Source of the DNA: Viola odorata
Lineage: Eukaryota; Streptophyta; Magnoliopsida; Malpighiales; Violaceae
Direction of reading: 5' to 3'
NCBI GenBank assembly: GCA_963691705.1
Contig: OY829544.1
Span: 4,905,501-4,969,500, forward strand
DNA length: 64,000 nucleotides
Positions 38,088 through 50,829 of the stretch are shown here, piece by piece; the stretch's first letter is position 1; each line of letters begins with the position of its first letter. The notes beneath the pieces were generated by a model, which had not been told where the DNA came from, did no database searches, and worked only from the letters and a program-made list of their open reading frames with translations. Made by a program: the position numbers and the translations under genes.

Positions 38088-41000
38088 TAATTTCTTTAAT
38101 AAAATATTAATTTCAAAAATACATTCTTAGAAGAGTTAATTTTATTGTCACTTTAAATATATAGAGAATTATAGAAAAAACTAAGAATTTTCAATTGATT
38201 TTAAAAACAATAAGTTTGAGAATTATAGAAAAATCACAAATTTTGTGTTTATTCCTCCATTACTCCTCTCATCTTTGTTGGACTAAACATATTCCAACAA
38301 AACGGCTATACACCATCATCATGCAAAGTATAGAGAAATCAAATTCTAATGGTTCGAATGCCCACAAAGACAATGTGAAGCATCTGGATAGAAATTGATA
38401 GACAACTCCTAATCAGAGATGGATGATCAGAGTAGGCTACCGTTCCCCTAGCCCAATAAAAAAAAAATTGGGTTTGGCCACGCAGCCCACCTTCTCTTCT
38501 CGCTTGGGCCAGCCTCTCCTCTCCTTCACTCCCGCTTGGCCAACCAAGAAGCCCATCTACCAAAACAAAGACAACCCAAAATTCAAATAAAACCAACGGC
38601 CCTCTCCTGCACAGTCTTCTTCTTCCTTGGTTTGCTGGTGCTACTGTCAGCCATCAAGGTCCGACCAAAAGTGACGAAAATAAAAAAAAATTTGTGATCA
38701 AAAGAAGCACAATGAACACAGAAATTTAATCAAATAATCACAAAAATTTAATTTCAAGAAAATAGTACTTAATTAAATAAAAATGAATTAAATTTTAATT
38801 GAACAAAAACTTGAAATTCGCTCAAATTGTTTAGCAATTCGATGAAGTAAAGCAACGAGATTAATTTAGAACAACAGTAGAGATTATTTGAAAGCAAAAT
38901 AGCAATTAATTTCTTCAAAACAACGAACGATTATTCCTTAGAAAATATTACCAAAAACGTTTAAAAATGAAAATTTAAATAGGCTGAAACAAGCTTCAAC
39001 TATTGAAAGAGAGCAACTTTAGAGAGAGAGCTTGTGACTGATTTTTCGTTCGTGAATTGGCGAGGAAGAGAGTGTGAGGAGGCAACTATTTATAGCCATT
39101 TGAGGCAGTGGAGGTGAGGATGACGTCGTCGCGATGACGAGTGATGAGGGATGGGTTGCATTAAATGTGGTGAGGGGAGAAGGTGCCTGGAGTGCAAGGA
39201 TGGAGATTGCAGGTGAGGGAGAAGATGAGGCATTAAATGAAACTTGGAGGCCAAGGGTGGAAGGAGATGGCCGTTGGATGTGTTGAAAAAGAAATCTTTG
39301 ATAGTGTAGAAAATGAGAGAATCGTATAAAGATATCAAAAAATGAAAACTGGTAGAGAACAATTGTAAAAAGTACGTATATTGTATGAATTTTAATGTAT
39401 AATTAATTTTTTTCTATATTGTCTTCTTATTTATCTTTTTGTTAAGTTTATCTAAATATTTATTATTTAGTGACGGATACAAATACTCTTAAACATTTTT
39501 TCAATTTTTCGTTCGGCTCGTTTGCCTTCTCTTTAAAATACTCAAAAAAATAATAATTTTCGGGCCAGCTCACTGCTCCTAATGTCTTATAAATATAGTA
39601 AACTAAAATTAAATGATAGTAGAAGTCTCTAACATCTAGAGTTCCATCTGTTATTCACTCAAATCCAACCTTCTCGCGGTTGTTTGTGGAAACTGGAACG
39701 AACAATTCAAGAGTGCAAGAAAGAGTTCCGCTGTCTACCGGCAAGAAAAATGAGGCATATACAGTGAACGTAAACGGAAGAATGAACATGGAACGATCCA
39801 CGGGAACCTCAGGTTCTCATTCACACTTCAATTCTATTTCTAGGGAGAGCAAAACAGCCCACAAATGCACAAAATCACACCTAAACAGCTCCAAACCAGG
39901 CCATTGTTGAGCCATCAACAATTTTACGCATCACCCAACAATAACATTGAGTTGTCCACACAACATAGTTGCCTCGCCTAGAAAAAGAAATGCAAAATAA
40001 TAAATGCGCGCATAACATCCACCAGATACTGTAACCAGACTATGAAGCAACAAAATTTCAGAAGGGTAAACTGCAAGCATCTTATTCAAGTTTATTTTCA
40101 GAAAATTGTCACATAATTTAAGCATGCATGAACTGACAGTAATGCTTAAATTCAGAAAAAACCCAACTATGTGAGTGACGAAACAGGGTATTGCTGATAT
40201 ATGTATAATTGGCATTATTAAAAGAAAAGAAATTAACGCACGAATAGCTTCAACAGCCATAAACTGAAGAGAAATGCAACTTGTGCCATGCTTTCATTCC
40301 ATTCCATTCCATGACTACAAAAACACCAAGAACATTGAAGAAAGTAACCTGCTGCTAACCGTTCATTAAATAAAAACCACTGAACCTATTTATCAACACT
40401 AACAAAACATCATACGGTGCAAATATCTAATACTAAACATAGGACTCTGTCATAAAGTTGATAAATAAACTGAGAATATATAATCAACGGAGAATGTCCA
40501 GGCAATACAGAATCGGGCAGCCCAATAACAATGAATTCAACCAAAAAAAAACCATGAAAGCAACTTAGGTTGGGAATGCACGGTTCCCCTTCCAGCAATG
40601 CAATTAAGTAATGTCAAATAAAAAAAAGACTCCACACACGAGGATCAAAACTTCTAATGTTACTGTCTAAACATAAAAAAAAAAATGAAACAGTGGCAAA
40701 TTAAGTGACAATGCATTAAACACTAATCTCAAAACACTTGCATTCTCTAGGAAAAAGTTGGCAACATTTGCAGAAGGATTCATATATAGACAAAGTTGTC
40801 CCCAGTTTGAAGCAGAGGTACAAGAAAATACCATTAGCTTGGAAGTCATCCAGGCAGGGCCAGCCTACCAAAACTAATTTATTGAAGTTTCTCCTCAATA
40901 ACAGGTGAGACATTTAGCAAACTATACATGTGCCCCTAATGAAGTAAAATGTGGGGAGGAAAACAAATAAGCATTTGTGTTGATACAATCAGATATGTCC

Positions 41001-41136
41001 AGCAATCAGCATGCCAGTTCATAAGCAAACCAAACACACTGGAAGACAATATCTTCCCCTTGTATCACAAAATCAACAAATGATAGCAAAAAGTATATCA
41101 ACATGGATAATCCAGAATTTAAAGCATATTTATACT
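38088..41136. other. Intergenic DNA downstream of GAE
   Basis: No intact gene. 38.4-38.6 kb is GC-richer, with repeated GCCCA/GGCCA words. 39.0-39.4 kb is purine-rich, with many GGAG and GATGAGG words. 39.9-41.1 kb shows only short unconvincing frames. The stretch adjoining 41136 is expected to include the 3' UTR of the epimerase gene. Confidence 0.5.
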
Positions 41137-42447
41137 TCACCAAGTATTCTTGTGCTTTGAATCTGAATAATAGTTGCGATACCATCTCACAAACTTCTTC
41201 AGTCCCGTCTCCAAATCTGTTGTCGGCATATATCCAAGCTCACTCTGTGCCGAACTGATATTAGCATGTGTAAACTCCACATCCCCATTTGTAGGCAACG
41301 GCAACACCTTTTTCTTAGCTTTCACCTTCAAAATCTTCTCCAACAAATTAACAAGTCTAGAAACGGGCAGTGGTGTAGTATTCCCCAAATTGAAAACCCT
41401 AAACTGAGCTGGCCCCTTCTTTTTCCCTCCACTCCCTGTACTCTTCTTAGCAGTATCCAATGCGGCCAAACACCCCTTCACAACGTCATCAATGTAGGTA
41501 AAATCCCTAGCAACACTCTTCCCGTCCGCAGTTTCAAACAAACCAATCTCCTTCCCCTTCAGCATATCCTTTGTAAAAAAGAAATACGCCATATCCGGGC
41601 GCCCCCATGGCCCATAAACTGTGAAAAATCGCAAACCAGTAACCGACAGACCATAGATATGATTATAAGTATGTGCAATTTCCTCCCCAGCCTTCTTAGT
41701 CGCGGCATACAAACTTGCAGGCTGATCAGTATGATCTTTTTCGGAAAAGGGTACTTTCGAATTCAGCCCATAGACTGAACTTGAAGATGCCCACACAATC
41801 GCAGGCTGTGGATTGCTTGATTTGCAAACCTCAAGCAAGCTAACAAACCCAGCAATGTTGCTATGAACATAAGATTTTGGGTTCTGCATTGCGTAACGCA
41901 CCCCTGCTTGTGCCGCTAAGTGCATTACATGAGTAAAATAAACAGCATCAAATAATTGATTAAGCAACGACATGTCATTAATATCACCTTCCACAACGAA
42001 AACCCCAGATCGCTCCAATACTTTCTGTCTCGCTCGTTTCAAATTAACATCATAGTAATGATTGAAATTATCAAGACCCACGACACCATCGCCACGCCGC
42101 TTCAACGCGACAGACACATGCGTCCCGACGAAACCGACGGCGCCGGTGACGAGGACTGTGAGCCCGGAGCCGCGTGACTTGGGACGCGCGGATTTGATGA
42201 GTTTCTTTACCCAGCGGGGGTCGGCGGCGGCCGTGATGTCGCTGCTGTGGCGAGGGGAGGGGAGGTAGAAGATGATGAAGAGGATGAGGAGGAGAAAGGA
42301 AGAGAGAGTGAGCTTCAAGAGGAGGGAATGAACGCGGAGGAATGAACGGGGGTGATGAGGTGGGAGAAGGTACGGCAAGGTTTTACCAGGCTTTAACTTG
42401 CCTGGAGTGGAAGGCGGAGAGTGCGATGGTTCGAGGAGGGAGGACAT
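41137..42447 (-). CDS. GAE: UDP-glucuronate 4-epimerase (GAE family)
   Basis: A single-exon gene encoding 436 residues, the usual length for plant GAEs. The enzyme interconverts UDP-glucuronate and UDP-galacturonate in the Golgi and supplies galacturonate for pectin. The N-terminus has a short basic/proline tail, then one membrane anchor at about residues 43-61, making a type II protein. The extended SDR fold starts with the nucleotide-binding motif TGAVGFVG (101-108). It is followed by DNFNHYYDVNLKRAR, the Ser-rich WASSSSVYG strand (219-227) and the catalytic YxxxK at Tyr247/Lys251 (YAATKKAGEE). RFFTVYGPWGRPDMAYF and RDFTYIDDVV are diagnostic of the family. Most GAEs have TGAAGFVG, so the Val in the glycine loop is a mild variant. 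It is intronless like the other plant members. Confidence 0.96.
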   Translation of the reverse strand: MSSLLEPSHSPPSTPGKLKPGKTLPYLLPPHHPRSFLRVHSLLLKLTLSSFLLLILFIIFYLPSPRHSSDITAAADPRWVKKLIKSARPKSRGSGLTVLVTGAVGFVGTHVSVALKRRGDGVVGLDNFNHYYDVNLKRARQKVLERSGVFVVEGDINDMSLLNQLFDAVYFTHVMHLAAQAGVRYAMQNPKSYVHSNIAGFVSLLEVCKSSNPQPAIVWASSSSVYGLNSKVPFSEKDHTDQPASLYAATKKAGEEIAHTYNHIYGLSVTGLRFFTVYGPWGRPDMAYFFFTKDMLKGKEIGLFETADGKSVARDFTYIDDVVKGCLAALDTAKKSTGSGGKKKGPAQFRVFNLGNTTPLPVSRLVNLLEKILKVKAKKKVLPLPTNGDVEFTHANISSAQSELGYMPTTDLETGLKKFVRWYRNYYSDSKHKNTW

Positions 42448-44234
42448 TTTAGGAAGAGGGAGGAATTTAGAATGCGAGTGAGTGATGCCAGGCAGCGGCG
42501 GTGATGACGGCGGAGATGGGGTTGCGGTGGTGGTGGGGTTTATAAGGAGGGGAGTGGAAAATTTGGAAAATTTGATAAAAATGATTGACTCTTGTTATTA
42601 TAAGACGACTTTGTCATCTTTTTGTTGGTGGGTTTTGATAAAAAGTAGTAAAAACTAATAAAATTTGAATAAAAAATGTAACAAATAAGATAGAGTTTAA
42701 GAAAATAAAAAGTAATTAGTTTGATTTTTTGTTTGAATGTTTTCCATTTTCAATATTCATTTCTATTTTTCTCATTAATTTCTAAATATTTTCGTGAAAT
42801 AGACCCTCCCGTATTTATAATTTTATATTTTAATTATTAGAAACACTGTAGAATTTATATTGTAAAGTTATTAAACCATAGTGCTAAAATAGAATATTTT
42901 ATAAATATAAATTATACTTTTAGGTAGGATATTTTTGTTAGTTTACGTTTGGTATTTAATTTTATAAAAATAAGTATGTATTCCTTTTAAAATTTTAATT
43001 ATGGGTTGTTGTTTAGTCTAATACGGAGTAGTACAACTGTATAAAAACATCTGTATCTGCAACTACGGATTTTATTTAAATACATAGAATTTTGACACGT
43101 CTTGAGTTAAGAAGATGAAATCTAAAATTGCATAAAACCTTATTTAATAGTAGATAAATCCAACTTCGAAACAAAAACTATTTTTTTTATTCAGTACGGT
43201 TAAAATTTCATCTCCATTTATGAAAAACAAAATTATTTATTTAATATTTATTTTGTTCTTTATATATCCACTCAATTAAAAATAACCTCGTTTCAGTTCT
43301 ATTATGTCTTGGAAAGATATTTCGTCACGCCGCTTAGCCGCTGAAGGAAAATTAAAAAAGGAGGGAAATAAAAGAGAGTAAATTATAATTTACAAGATAT
43401 GAATATTTGGAAAAGAAAAGTGACAAACAATTTGCAACTTATGCAATGTGTTTGTTCAGTTATATTTTTATTAATGTGGATAAAAATATAGACGGTAAGA
43501 TTTGAATTCGAAACTTTTTTTTTTCTATTTTGTTAAAATTTAGAAACAAAACAAGACTACAAACTCATTGTTTGTTTGTTCAATAATAATTAATTTGGTC
43601 AAATTGACAAATTTAATTTTAATTTCGCTTCACTCTTAGTCTTCTCTTTTTTCTTCATCTTTCCTGGGAAAAAAAATTGTGAATCTTTGTGAAAGAATGG
43701 AAGGTATCGACTAATGGCAAGACCCGTAATATGACATTCGATTGGGATCGACAAGGAGACAGGTGATGTGGTTGTAGAGAGCAACAAGGGCATAATAATT
43801 AAGATGATTATCGAGGATATTTATTCAAGGGATGAGCATAGCAATTCAACTGCAAATGAAGTAGCCTAGGAAGTTTCTTCTGTTTTGAAGGATGAAGGTA
43901 GATGCAGGGTTTTGTATTGTGAAGATGAATGTATTTCTAGGGTGAAAGATTTAGAAGAGTTCAATCAGCAAGGTGATTCTAGGCACAAAGAAGTTGAAGA
44001 CAAAGTGGTCACTGGGTTGAAAAGCCCTTGGATTTTAATCTAAACGAGCTTTCCTTTGAAGCGAAAGTGTTAGCTGCTCAGGAGAAGGGAGATGGCTGCG
44101 CAGAAAATGTCCTTATTTTACTGCAGAAACTGCAGATTTTGTTCCTATTTTTACTGCAGAAACTGTAGATCATTGTTTAATTGAGGAGTTAATTTTGATT
44201 TGACAAACCTTGAAATATAGAAACACAATAGGTT
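42448..44234. other. GAE upstream region and intergenic DNA
   Basis: The first 100 bases left of the GAE start (reading leftward on its strand) are purine/pyrimidine-biased leader. The rest is AT-rich. Between 43.8 and 44.2 kb several short frames occur without recognisable domains. No gene is supported. Confidence 0.5.
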
Positions 44235-44525
44235 TGTTAGAACTAATGAAGCAAATGAAAGATTGAAAGGAATTATGCTTCATTGCTTGATTCATTTACA
44301 AGAGATACTACCCTATTTATATACATTGGTGCCAACCCTTTACTGCTATTGGTGACTGTGTGCTAACATGGTGGTGGTGGCTGTGTGACTTTACAGGGTG
44401 TTAACATGGTTGAAGGTGGTGACTTACAAGGTGAAAGGTGGTGACTGCGTGTGCGCATGTCGTGACTTTACAAGGTGGAAGGTGGTGACTGCATGCGTGC
44501 ATGTATTTACAGGTATACTTCAACA
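44235..44525 (-). mobile_element. Copia LTR (3' LTR of a minus-strand remnant)
   Basis: On the minus strand the repeat starts TGTTGAAGTATACC and ends CTAACA, giving the TG...CA rule over 291 bases. Directly upstream on that strand is a polypurine tract AAGAGGGGA. A TATATAAATAG word near 44315 fits a TATA box. The matching 5' LTR is not in the adjoining sequence. Confidence 0.6.
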
Positions 44526-45316
44526 TCCCCTCTTAAATTCAAGATGATATATTGGATGACAACTTGAGTTTAAAGAGGAAGTCTTGAAAGCAACAGGCAG
44601 AAAGACTTTTGGTGAATATGTTAGCAGTTTGGTCAATGGAGGAGGTGGATTATAATTGAAGAGTTCCTTGCTGAAGATGATGTCGAATAAAGTGACAGTC
44701 AATTTTGATGTGTTTAGTTCGTTCATGGAATACATCATTATGAGCGATCTGGACTGCACTCTTGGTTATCACAATAGAGAAGAGTTGTGTGCGATTGAGG
44801 AACTCTCATACCAGCTAGAAGCCAACGAAGCCAAATCAACTATGATGTGGTATCTGCAAGTGCTCGATATTCGACTTCAGTGTTAGAATGAGCAACAACT
44901 GTTTGTTTCTTTCTGCGCCAGAATATAAGGGAATCATTAAGGAAGAAACAATATCCGGTAGTTGATCGTCTATCAGTTGGATCTCTTGCAGCATTAGAGT
45001 AAGCATACAACTGCAAATTAAAGTATGATGAAAAATGAAGACCATGGAAGATGGTGCCTTTGACGTAGTGTAGAATGCGAAGCACAACAACGAAGTGAAC
45101 TGAACGAGGAGCGGCAATGAATTGACTAACAAGGTGCACGATATAAGAAATATCTAGACGAGTGACTGTAATGTAGATTAGACTGCCAACAAGTTGACGA
45201 TAAAGGGTTGCATCAGAGAGGAGTTCTCCATCATTTGGTCGAAGTTTGATGTTGAACTCAAGGGGAGTATCTGTAATTTTGCTATTGAAAATTGACTCGC
45301 CGTCGAAACAGGTCAA
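44526..45316 (-). pseudogene. Ty1/copia reverse transcriptase-RNase H remnant
   Basis: The minus strand encodes the end of a copia polyprotein. It contains LYRQLVGSLIYITVTRLDIS, VSQFIAAPRSVHF, LRILHYVKGT and the RNase H segment RRSTTGYCFFLNDSLIFWRR followed by SNTEVEYRALADTTS. After 44840 it becomes interrupted by stops and frameshifts, while traces such as KHIKIDCHFIRHHLQQGTL and FTKSL remain up to the polypurine tract. The upstream integrase and most of the RT are missing. It is inactive. Confidence 0.85.
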
Positions 45317-47294
45317 AAATAATATTAAAACTTGAAGCCTGAATACACAAACTAATTTGTATACAGTGGTAACAAGGTCAATCCACAGGGACTGAAAGCA
45401 ACAACTTGCCCTAGATATATGATGAAGATCAGTGCAATCAAAAGTAACACAAAAAGGGGGGGTGGGGGGGTTGGATGGCCAAACTAGTTAACCACGAGAT
45501 ATCGAGGGCAGGACAGCTAACAATGACAAAATTAGTAAAAGCAATAGAAATAACAGCCATAAACGAAATAAAAAGAAATAAAACGGGATAGAAATCAAAT
45601 ATGGAGAAATCTCAACAAGGGGTTTTCTTGGGTGCGCCGAGGCCTAGTCAGTCACCGACGCACAAATATTCCATTCTTAAGTCCTAGACATGCTATAGGG
45701 GTCAGGTACGTTTAGGCCTCTTGCTTTCCTGTGACACTTCGCCGTCCTCCCAGGAATGGGGCGGGGAGACAATACTCGAAGTGCCCTTGAAGAAAAGGAA
45801 AGACACTTCTAGGGCTAAATGCCTCTCAGTTTTTCAGGCTCGCGGCATCGCCCTAATCATTCACTTGCCCTTGATAGAACGGACCAAGCTAATGACAATT
45901 CATCTAGTGTCTACTCTATTCTAAGGCTTCGCGTTAGTTATAACCAAAGAAATGACAAAGATCAAAGATGGTAAACTAGTAGGTGATCAAGCTCCTAATA
46001 AAACCCCATTCCATAATCCAACCCATTGGTTAATTAATTTCGATTCAAGTTCTGTAGGTTCCTTTAAGAGTATGAATTCTCTTCAATAATTTTAAAATAA
46101 TTGTGTTTTCAATGCTACGTTGTATTGTGGGTAACTATAAACTCGGGTTTTCTTTCAATAAACAAACAAAATATTTTTTACAAAACTTACTTCTTTTCCT
46201 CACCAATTCCTTTTTTCCATATCATAATTTCAATTTTTTCCGTTTCCTGGGTTGGGAAAAAAAGGAAGAAGGACGAACAATAGCAAGAGTCAACTTTTCT
46301 TTTTTAAAATGATAATGAAAAATAATTAGTTATTTTTAGCCTCTGTATGGGACGAAGGATTAGGAGGAGAAAGAAAGGAAGGGAAAGGAAAATTTTACAC
46401 TTTTCCTATGGGAAAAAAATTGCTCAAGGGAATCAAAGGGAAAAAAAGGGAATAGGGAGTAAATAAATTGTAAAAATTCCCCCCAACCCACAAAAAATTT
46501 CCTTTCAAAAGTGGGAGGAAAATGAAGAAAATTAAAAACTGAGCTTAAATTAAAAAAAAAGTCATGGGTTTGGGCTTGGGTTATGAAATTTAAAGAAATT
46601 TTCCTTCCTTTTCCCTTGTGTATAAAAGATGCAGCCATATAAGGAAATTTCTCTACAAGTTCCTTTCCTTTCCTTTCCCTAGTTAAACTTCCCCTCTTTT
46701 ACTTCCTGCACTTTAGTTTCCATACAAAGCATTACTATACAACTCAAAAAAAGAAGTGTACAATTTTTTTATACTAATATTTTAAAATTAGTCTGAATCA
46801 TTTTGACTAATATTTTAATACAAAATAAGTTAATTGCATAGACTAGATAAGTAAGGGGTCAAAATTTAAAAAATTGAAAGGTTATGGCGGCGGGTTTTTG
46901 CATTTTACCGTCGTGAAATGCCTATTTTATTTTTTATTTTTCTAAATACATTATAGTGCCATATTTTGGAAAAACGTGTGATTTTCAGATCTGGGGTTGT
47001 ATTTGTAGCCTGCATTCTTCCACAAAAGAAAAAGAAAAAAACAAACTTGTAGTCTTATCCTTTCCGTTTTTAATGAAAGATGCTATCCTCAAATTTTGCT
47101 GCTTCTACTGAAAATCCATTTTTGTCCTCTTCTCCCCGGACACCAGTTCTGACTTCTGAGGTCAAGTCAACATTTGCCGATCCTCTTCCTCCAGTAATTC
47201 CAAAACCCCCCATCTCTTTCCCCTTCTCATCCTCACTCTTCCCATATCCTAATCCTAATCCTAATCCTTTCCGTTTCCCATCTGGAAAAACACA
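45317..47294. other. Intergenic DNA upstream of the P450
   Basis: 45.32-46.0 kb contains words common next to retroelements (AAGGTCAATCCACAGGGACT, a G-rich GGGGGGGTGGGGGGG stretch near 45457-45471) but no ORF. 46.2-46.7 kb is purine-rich. The last 250 bases before 47295 include a pyrimidine-rich leader with repeats of CCTAATC at about 47247-47268 and are the likely P450 promoter and 5' UTR. Confidence 0.45.
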
Positions 47295-49475
47295 ATGATC
47301 ATCACCACCATCTTAACTGCTCTCTCAAATCTGGACACCAACATGTCCGTGTCCGCAATATTAATCTTAACTCTCTGCGCCATTTTCACTGTCACCTGGT
47401 ATGTGAAGTCCAAACGGACAAGTTCACCGCTCCCTCCGGGGCCAAAAGGCCTCCCGTTGCTCGGCAATCTCGCCTCCCTTGACCCGGAGCTCCACTCCTA
47501 CTTCGACAAGCTCGCCAAAACTTACGGCCCAATCTTGAAGCTGCAACTGGGTTACAGAACTGGGATCGTGGTCACCTCCCCTGCTCTGGCTCGCCAAGTC
47601 CTCAAAGACCACGACATCACATTCGCCAACCGCGACGTCCCAATTGTGGCAAGAGCTTGCACTTACGGCGGGTCGGATATAGTGTGGACCCCATATGGGC
47701 CGGAGTGGAGGATGTTGAGGAAAGTCTGCGTCTTGAAGATGCTGAGCAACACCACTCTGGACTCTGTGTACGCCCTTCGCCGCCGCGAAGTGCGGAGCAC
47801 CGTCGGGTACATTTACGGAAAATCTGGGTCTCCGATCAGTGTCGGGGAGCAGATGTTCTTGACCATAATGAATGTGATAACCAGTATGTTATGGGGCGGC
47901 ACGGTTCAGGAGGAGGAGAGGGAAACTTTGGGTTTGGAGTTCAGGAAAACGATAGCTGAACTGATTGAATTGGTGGGTACACCTAATGTTTCAGATTTTT
48001 ATCCTGGTTTGGAGAGATTTGATTTGCAGGGGTTGATGAAGAAGATGATGGGTATAGTTCCGAAATTCGATCAGATATTCAACGATATGCTTGATAAGCG
48101 GATCAAGATTGATGAACAGGAGAATAATGGGGTAGAAGGGGAGAAAGGGAAGGATTTTCTGCACTTCCTGTTGAAGACAATGAAAGATGAGGCGGATTCC
48201 AAAACCCCACTTACATTAACCCACCTCAAAGCTTTGCTCATGGTACGTTGACTATCTCCACTTTCGTTCGATCCAACTTGCAAGTTTTCCTTAAGAAAAA
48301 TTATGATTAATTGGCGAAAATGAATGTGCATGTATATGATTGCTAATCCATCTGCTTTAATTTTGACATTGATAGAAATTATTGATGAAATATTTATAAA
48401 GAACAAATTGAATTTTGGGAACAGCTGAGCCGGTCAATCTAGACTGGTTGGCAAATTTTTTAATTTTGTTCATCTAAAGTCGTAAAGATCAATCTTTATC
48501 TCGCATTGACAACATACTATCTTTTGCAAAAAAGTTTGTGAATTACGTTTTGGTTCATGATACGACATGACAAATGTCTAATGCATATATGCATATTCTT
48601 TCTTGGTCCAATTAGGTCATTACTAATAACGAACAAAGGATAGTTGGGCCATTACTAATAACCAACAAAGGAAAAGTTGTGCCATTACCAAATACCAACT
48701 GTTATAGCATGTGTGTGCATGTGGAACTCTATGCTTTCTTTATATATTCATTCCCTTTTATGTTCGGTTTTCCTTTTGATGTCATTAGAGTTGGTTGTCA
48801 ATACAGTCAAAGGCAGAAAGTTGCTTAAAGGTTTGGTGCTGTTTATGATTTGGACAGGACATGATTGTGGGGGGCACAGACACATCCTCGAACGCGGCTG
48901 AGTTCGCAATGGCAGAGGTCATAAACAAGCCAGAAGTAATGAGGAAAGCTCAACAAGAATTGGATGAGGTTGTGGGCAAAGGCAACATAGTAGAAGAGTT
49001 CCACATAGCCAAATTGCCATATTTATATGCCATCATGAAGGAATCCTTGCGGCTGCACCCCGTTCTTCCTCTGTTAGTCCCTCATTGCCCAAGTGAAACA
49101 TGCAATGTAGGAGGCTACACCATTCCAAGAGGTTCTCGAGTTTTTGTGAATGTGTGGGCAATACACAGGGACCCGTCCATTTGGGAGAATCCATTGGAAT
49201 TCAAACCTGAGAGGTTCTTGGATGGCAAATGGGATTACAGTGGAAGCGATTTCAATTATTTCCCATTTGGGTCCGGAAGGAGAATCTGTGCTGGGATTGC
49301 AATGGCTGAGAGGATGTTTATGTATTCGCTCGCTACGCTTTTGCACTCTTTTGACTGGAAAATACCGGAATCGAAGGCGGTGGATCTTTCCGAGAAGTTT
49401 GGGATTGTTTTGAAGTTGAAGAATCCTCTCGTTGCCATCCCAACTCCAAGGTTATCTCCTTCACTCTATGAGTAG
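47295..49475 (+). CDS. CYP706-like: Cytochrome P450, CYP706-like
   Basis: Exon 1 is 47295-48242 and exon 2 is 48858-49475, with one phase-0 GT-AG intron of 615 bases at the position typical of A-type plant P450s. The product is 521 residues. It has an N-terminal membrane anchor (about 17-35), the proline hinge PPGPKGLPLLGN, and the I-helix motif VGGTDTSS (320-327). The ExxR motif is KESLRLHP (Glu378, Arg381), followed by PERF (433-436) and the heme-binding loop FPFGSGRRICAG with Cys460. All catalytic elements are intact. The I-helix opening DMIVGGTDTSSN and the overall text resemble the CYP706 family, whose members oxidise terpenoids or other specialised metabolites at the ER; the substrate here is unknown. 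A C-terminal relic of a related gene lies 2.3 kb downstream, suggesting an ancient tandem pair. Confidence 0.93.
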
Positions 49476-49903
49476 GTCACAACTTAAGATATGTACTTTA
49501 TATTTATTGAAAAAACTATTAGTTGGGTGATCCAACTAGGTGTGTATACACGGAACACTTTGATCATTACATAAATACTCTTAGGGTCTGTTTGACGTTC
49601 CGGTTCTAATTGAAAAAGTTCTATGGGAAAAGTTCTGTAGGAAAATGACTTCTGGTAAATGGAAAAGTTAGATACTTGAGGTGTTTGGTAAAACAATTTT
49701 TCAAAACTATGGTTTGGATGTAAAATGACCATAAAGGGTATAAAACTCATATTTAAAAAATTAATAAAAATAGAAAAAGTGGATCTAGAATTATTTATCT
49801 TGAGGTAGAGATTTTATTGTGATAGTTTTTAATTTATTTTGTTGGTTATATAAAGTAAAAAAATTAAAATGAAATGAAAAAAAAATAAATAGGAGAGGGA
49901 AGT

Positions 49904-50351
49904 CCAAAAGGCAGTGTTTTGAAACCCGGACCGAACCGAGGTTGAACCGCCCGGGTCGACGTCAAAATGAGGATTTCGGGCTGGTTCAGTTTTTGGACCG
50001 GACCTGCAAGTGACCCGGGTTCGACCGGTCGACCCGACCAATTTTTACAAAACCGACGACCCGGTCGACCCGCTATCGACCCGACTGGGTCGATCTCAAA
50101 CCAAAACGACGCCGTTTTGTGTTTTTTTTAAATTTTTTTATTTTTTATTTTTTTTTCAAAATGGAAAATTTGATGGGCCGACCCATTACAGGCATGGGTC
50201 GGCCCGTTATAGACACCGGTTCAATCATCTAAGCTCGAACGGTTCGCTGAATGAACAGTTCACACTGTACCAATGGGTCAATCCGGTCGAACCTCGGTTG
50301 AATCCGGTTCAACGGATCAACCGGGTCGGTTTTTAAAACACTGCCAAAAGG
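49904..50351. mobile_element. hAT-type MITE with 8-bp target-site duplication, nested
   Basis: The body is 49912-50343, bounded by CAGTGTTTTGAAACCCGGAC on the left and, inverted, CAGTGTTTTAAAAACCGACC on the right. CCAAAAGG is duplicated at 49904-49911 and 50344-50351. The interior has AAACGACGCCGTTTTGTGTT and GGCCGACCCATT words. It is the same family as the element at 1117-1505 and inserted into the element at 49584-50498. Confidence 0.9.
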
Positions 50352-50404
50352 ACTTCCCGTTTGCCACTGGAGCAAAATGCTCCAGTGGGAAGCGGCCTTG
50401 CCTT

Positions 50405-50452
50405 GAAAATCGGAGGAGTAGGTGTTACCAAACACCTACTCCTCCGATTTTC
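50405..50452. repeat. Perfect 22-bp inverted repeat with 4-base loop
   Basis: GAAAATCGGAGGAGTAGGTG followed by TT, then ACCA, then the exact reverse complement. The hairpin belongs to the right arm of the element at 49584-50498, where its left half matches the inverted end sequence. Confidence 0.9.
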
Positions 50453-50609
50453 TATTCGGGAAAGTCATTTCCCGAGTAGAACCGGAACGCCAAACGGCTA
50501 CTTATTTGTATTCCGAACTTCTCCACGTTTGACTCGAATCAAATAATACAGCACATTTGTTCGATCTTTCAAAGGAATGCAATTTATTTGGGATTTTAAT
50601 GAAGTTTAA

Positions 50610-50829
50610 TACTCCATCTGTCCATAATTAATAGACGCGTTTACTGTAGACACGCGTCTCGAGGAAGTCGGATGACTCACTATTTGACACAATTTTGCCC
50701 CGAATTTTTTCTCGGACGTACATACGAAAAAAAGCACGGAATTTTTTGGGGTCAAATAGTGAGTCATCCGATTTCTTCGAGACGCGTGTCTACAGTACAC
50801 ACGTCTATTAATTATGGACAGAGGGAGTA
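50610..50829. mobile_element. Stowaway-type MITE
   Basis: The body is 50612-50827, flanked by TA. The ends CTCCATCTGTCCATAATTAA and, inverted, CTCCCTCTGTCCATAATTAA continue as near-perfect arms, including ACGCGTCTCGAGGAAGTCGG-like words, so the 216-base element is almost one long hairpin. Confidence 0.9.

Larger units (their letters stand above)
49584..50498. mobile_element. Non-autonomous DNA transposon (Tourist- or hAT-like), host of a nested MITE
   Basis: Inverted ends: GGGTCTGTTTGACGTTCCGG at 49584 and, inverted from the right, GCCGTTTGGCGTTCCGGTTC at 50498. The match continues inward as GTTCTA and further to AGGTGTTTGGTA. The interior is split by the hAT MITE at 49912-50343. A TTA precedes the left end and TA follows the right, so the duplication cannot be fixed and the superfamily stays open. 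Confidence 0.65.
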
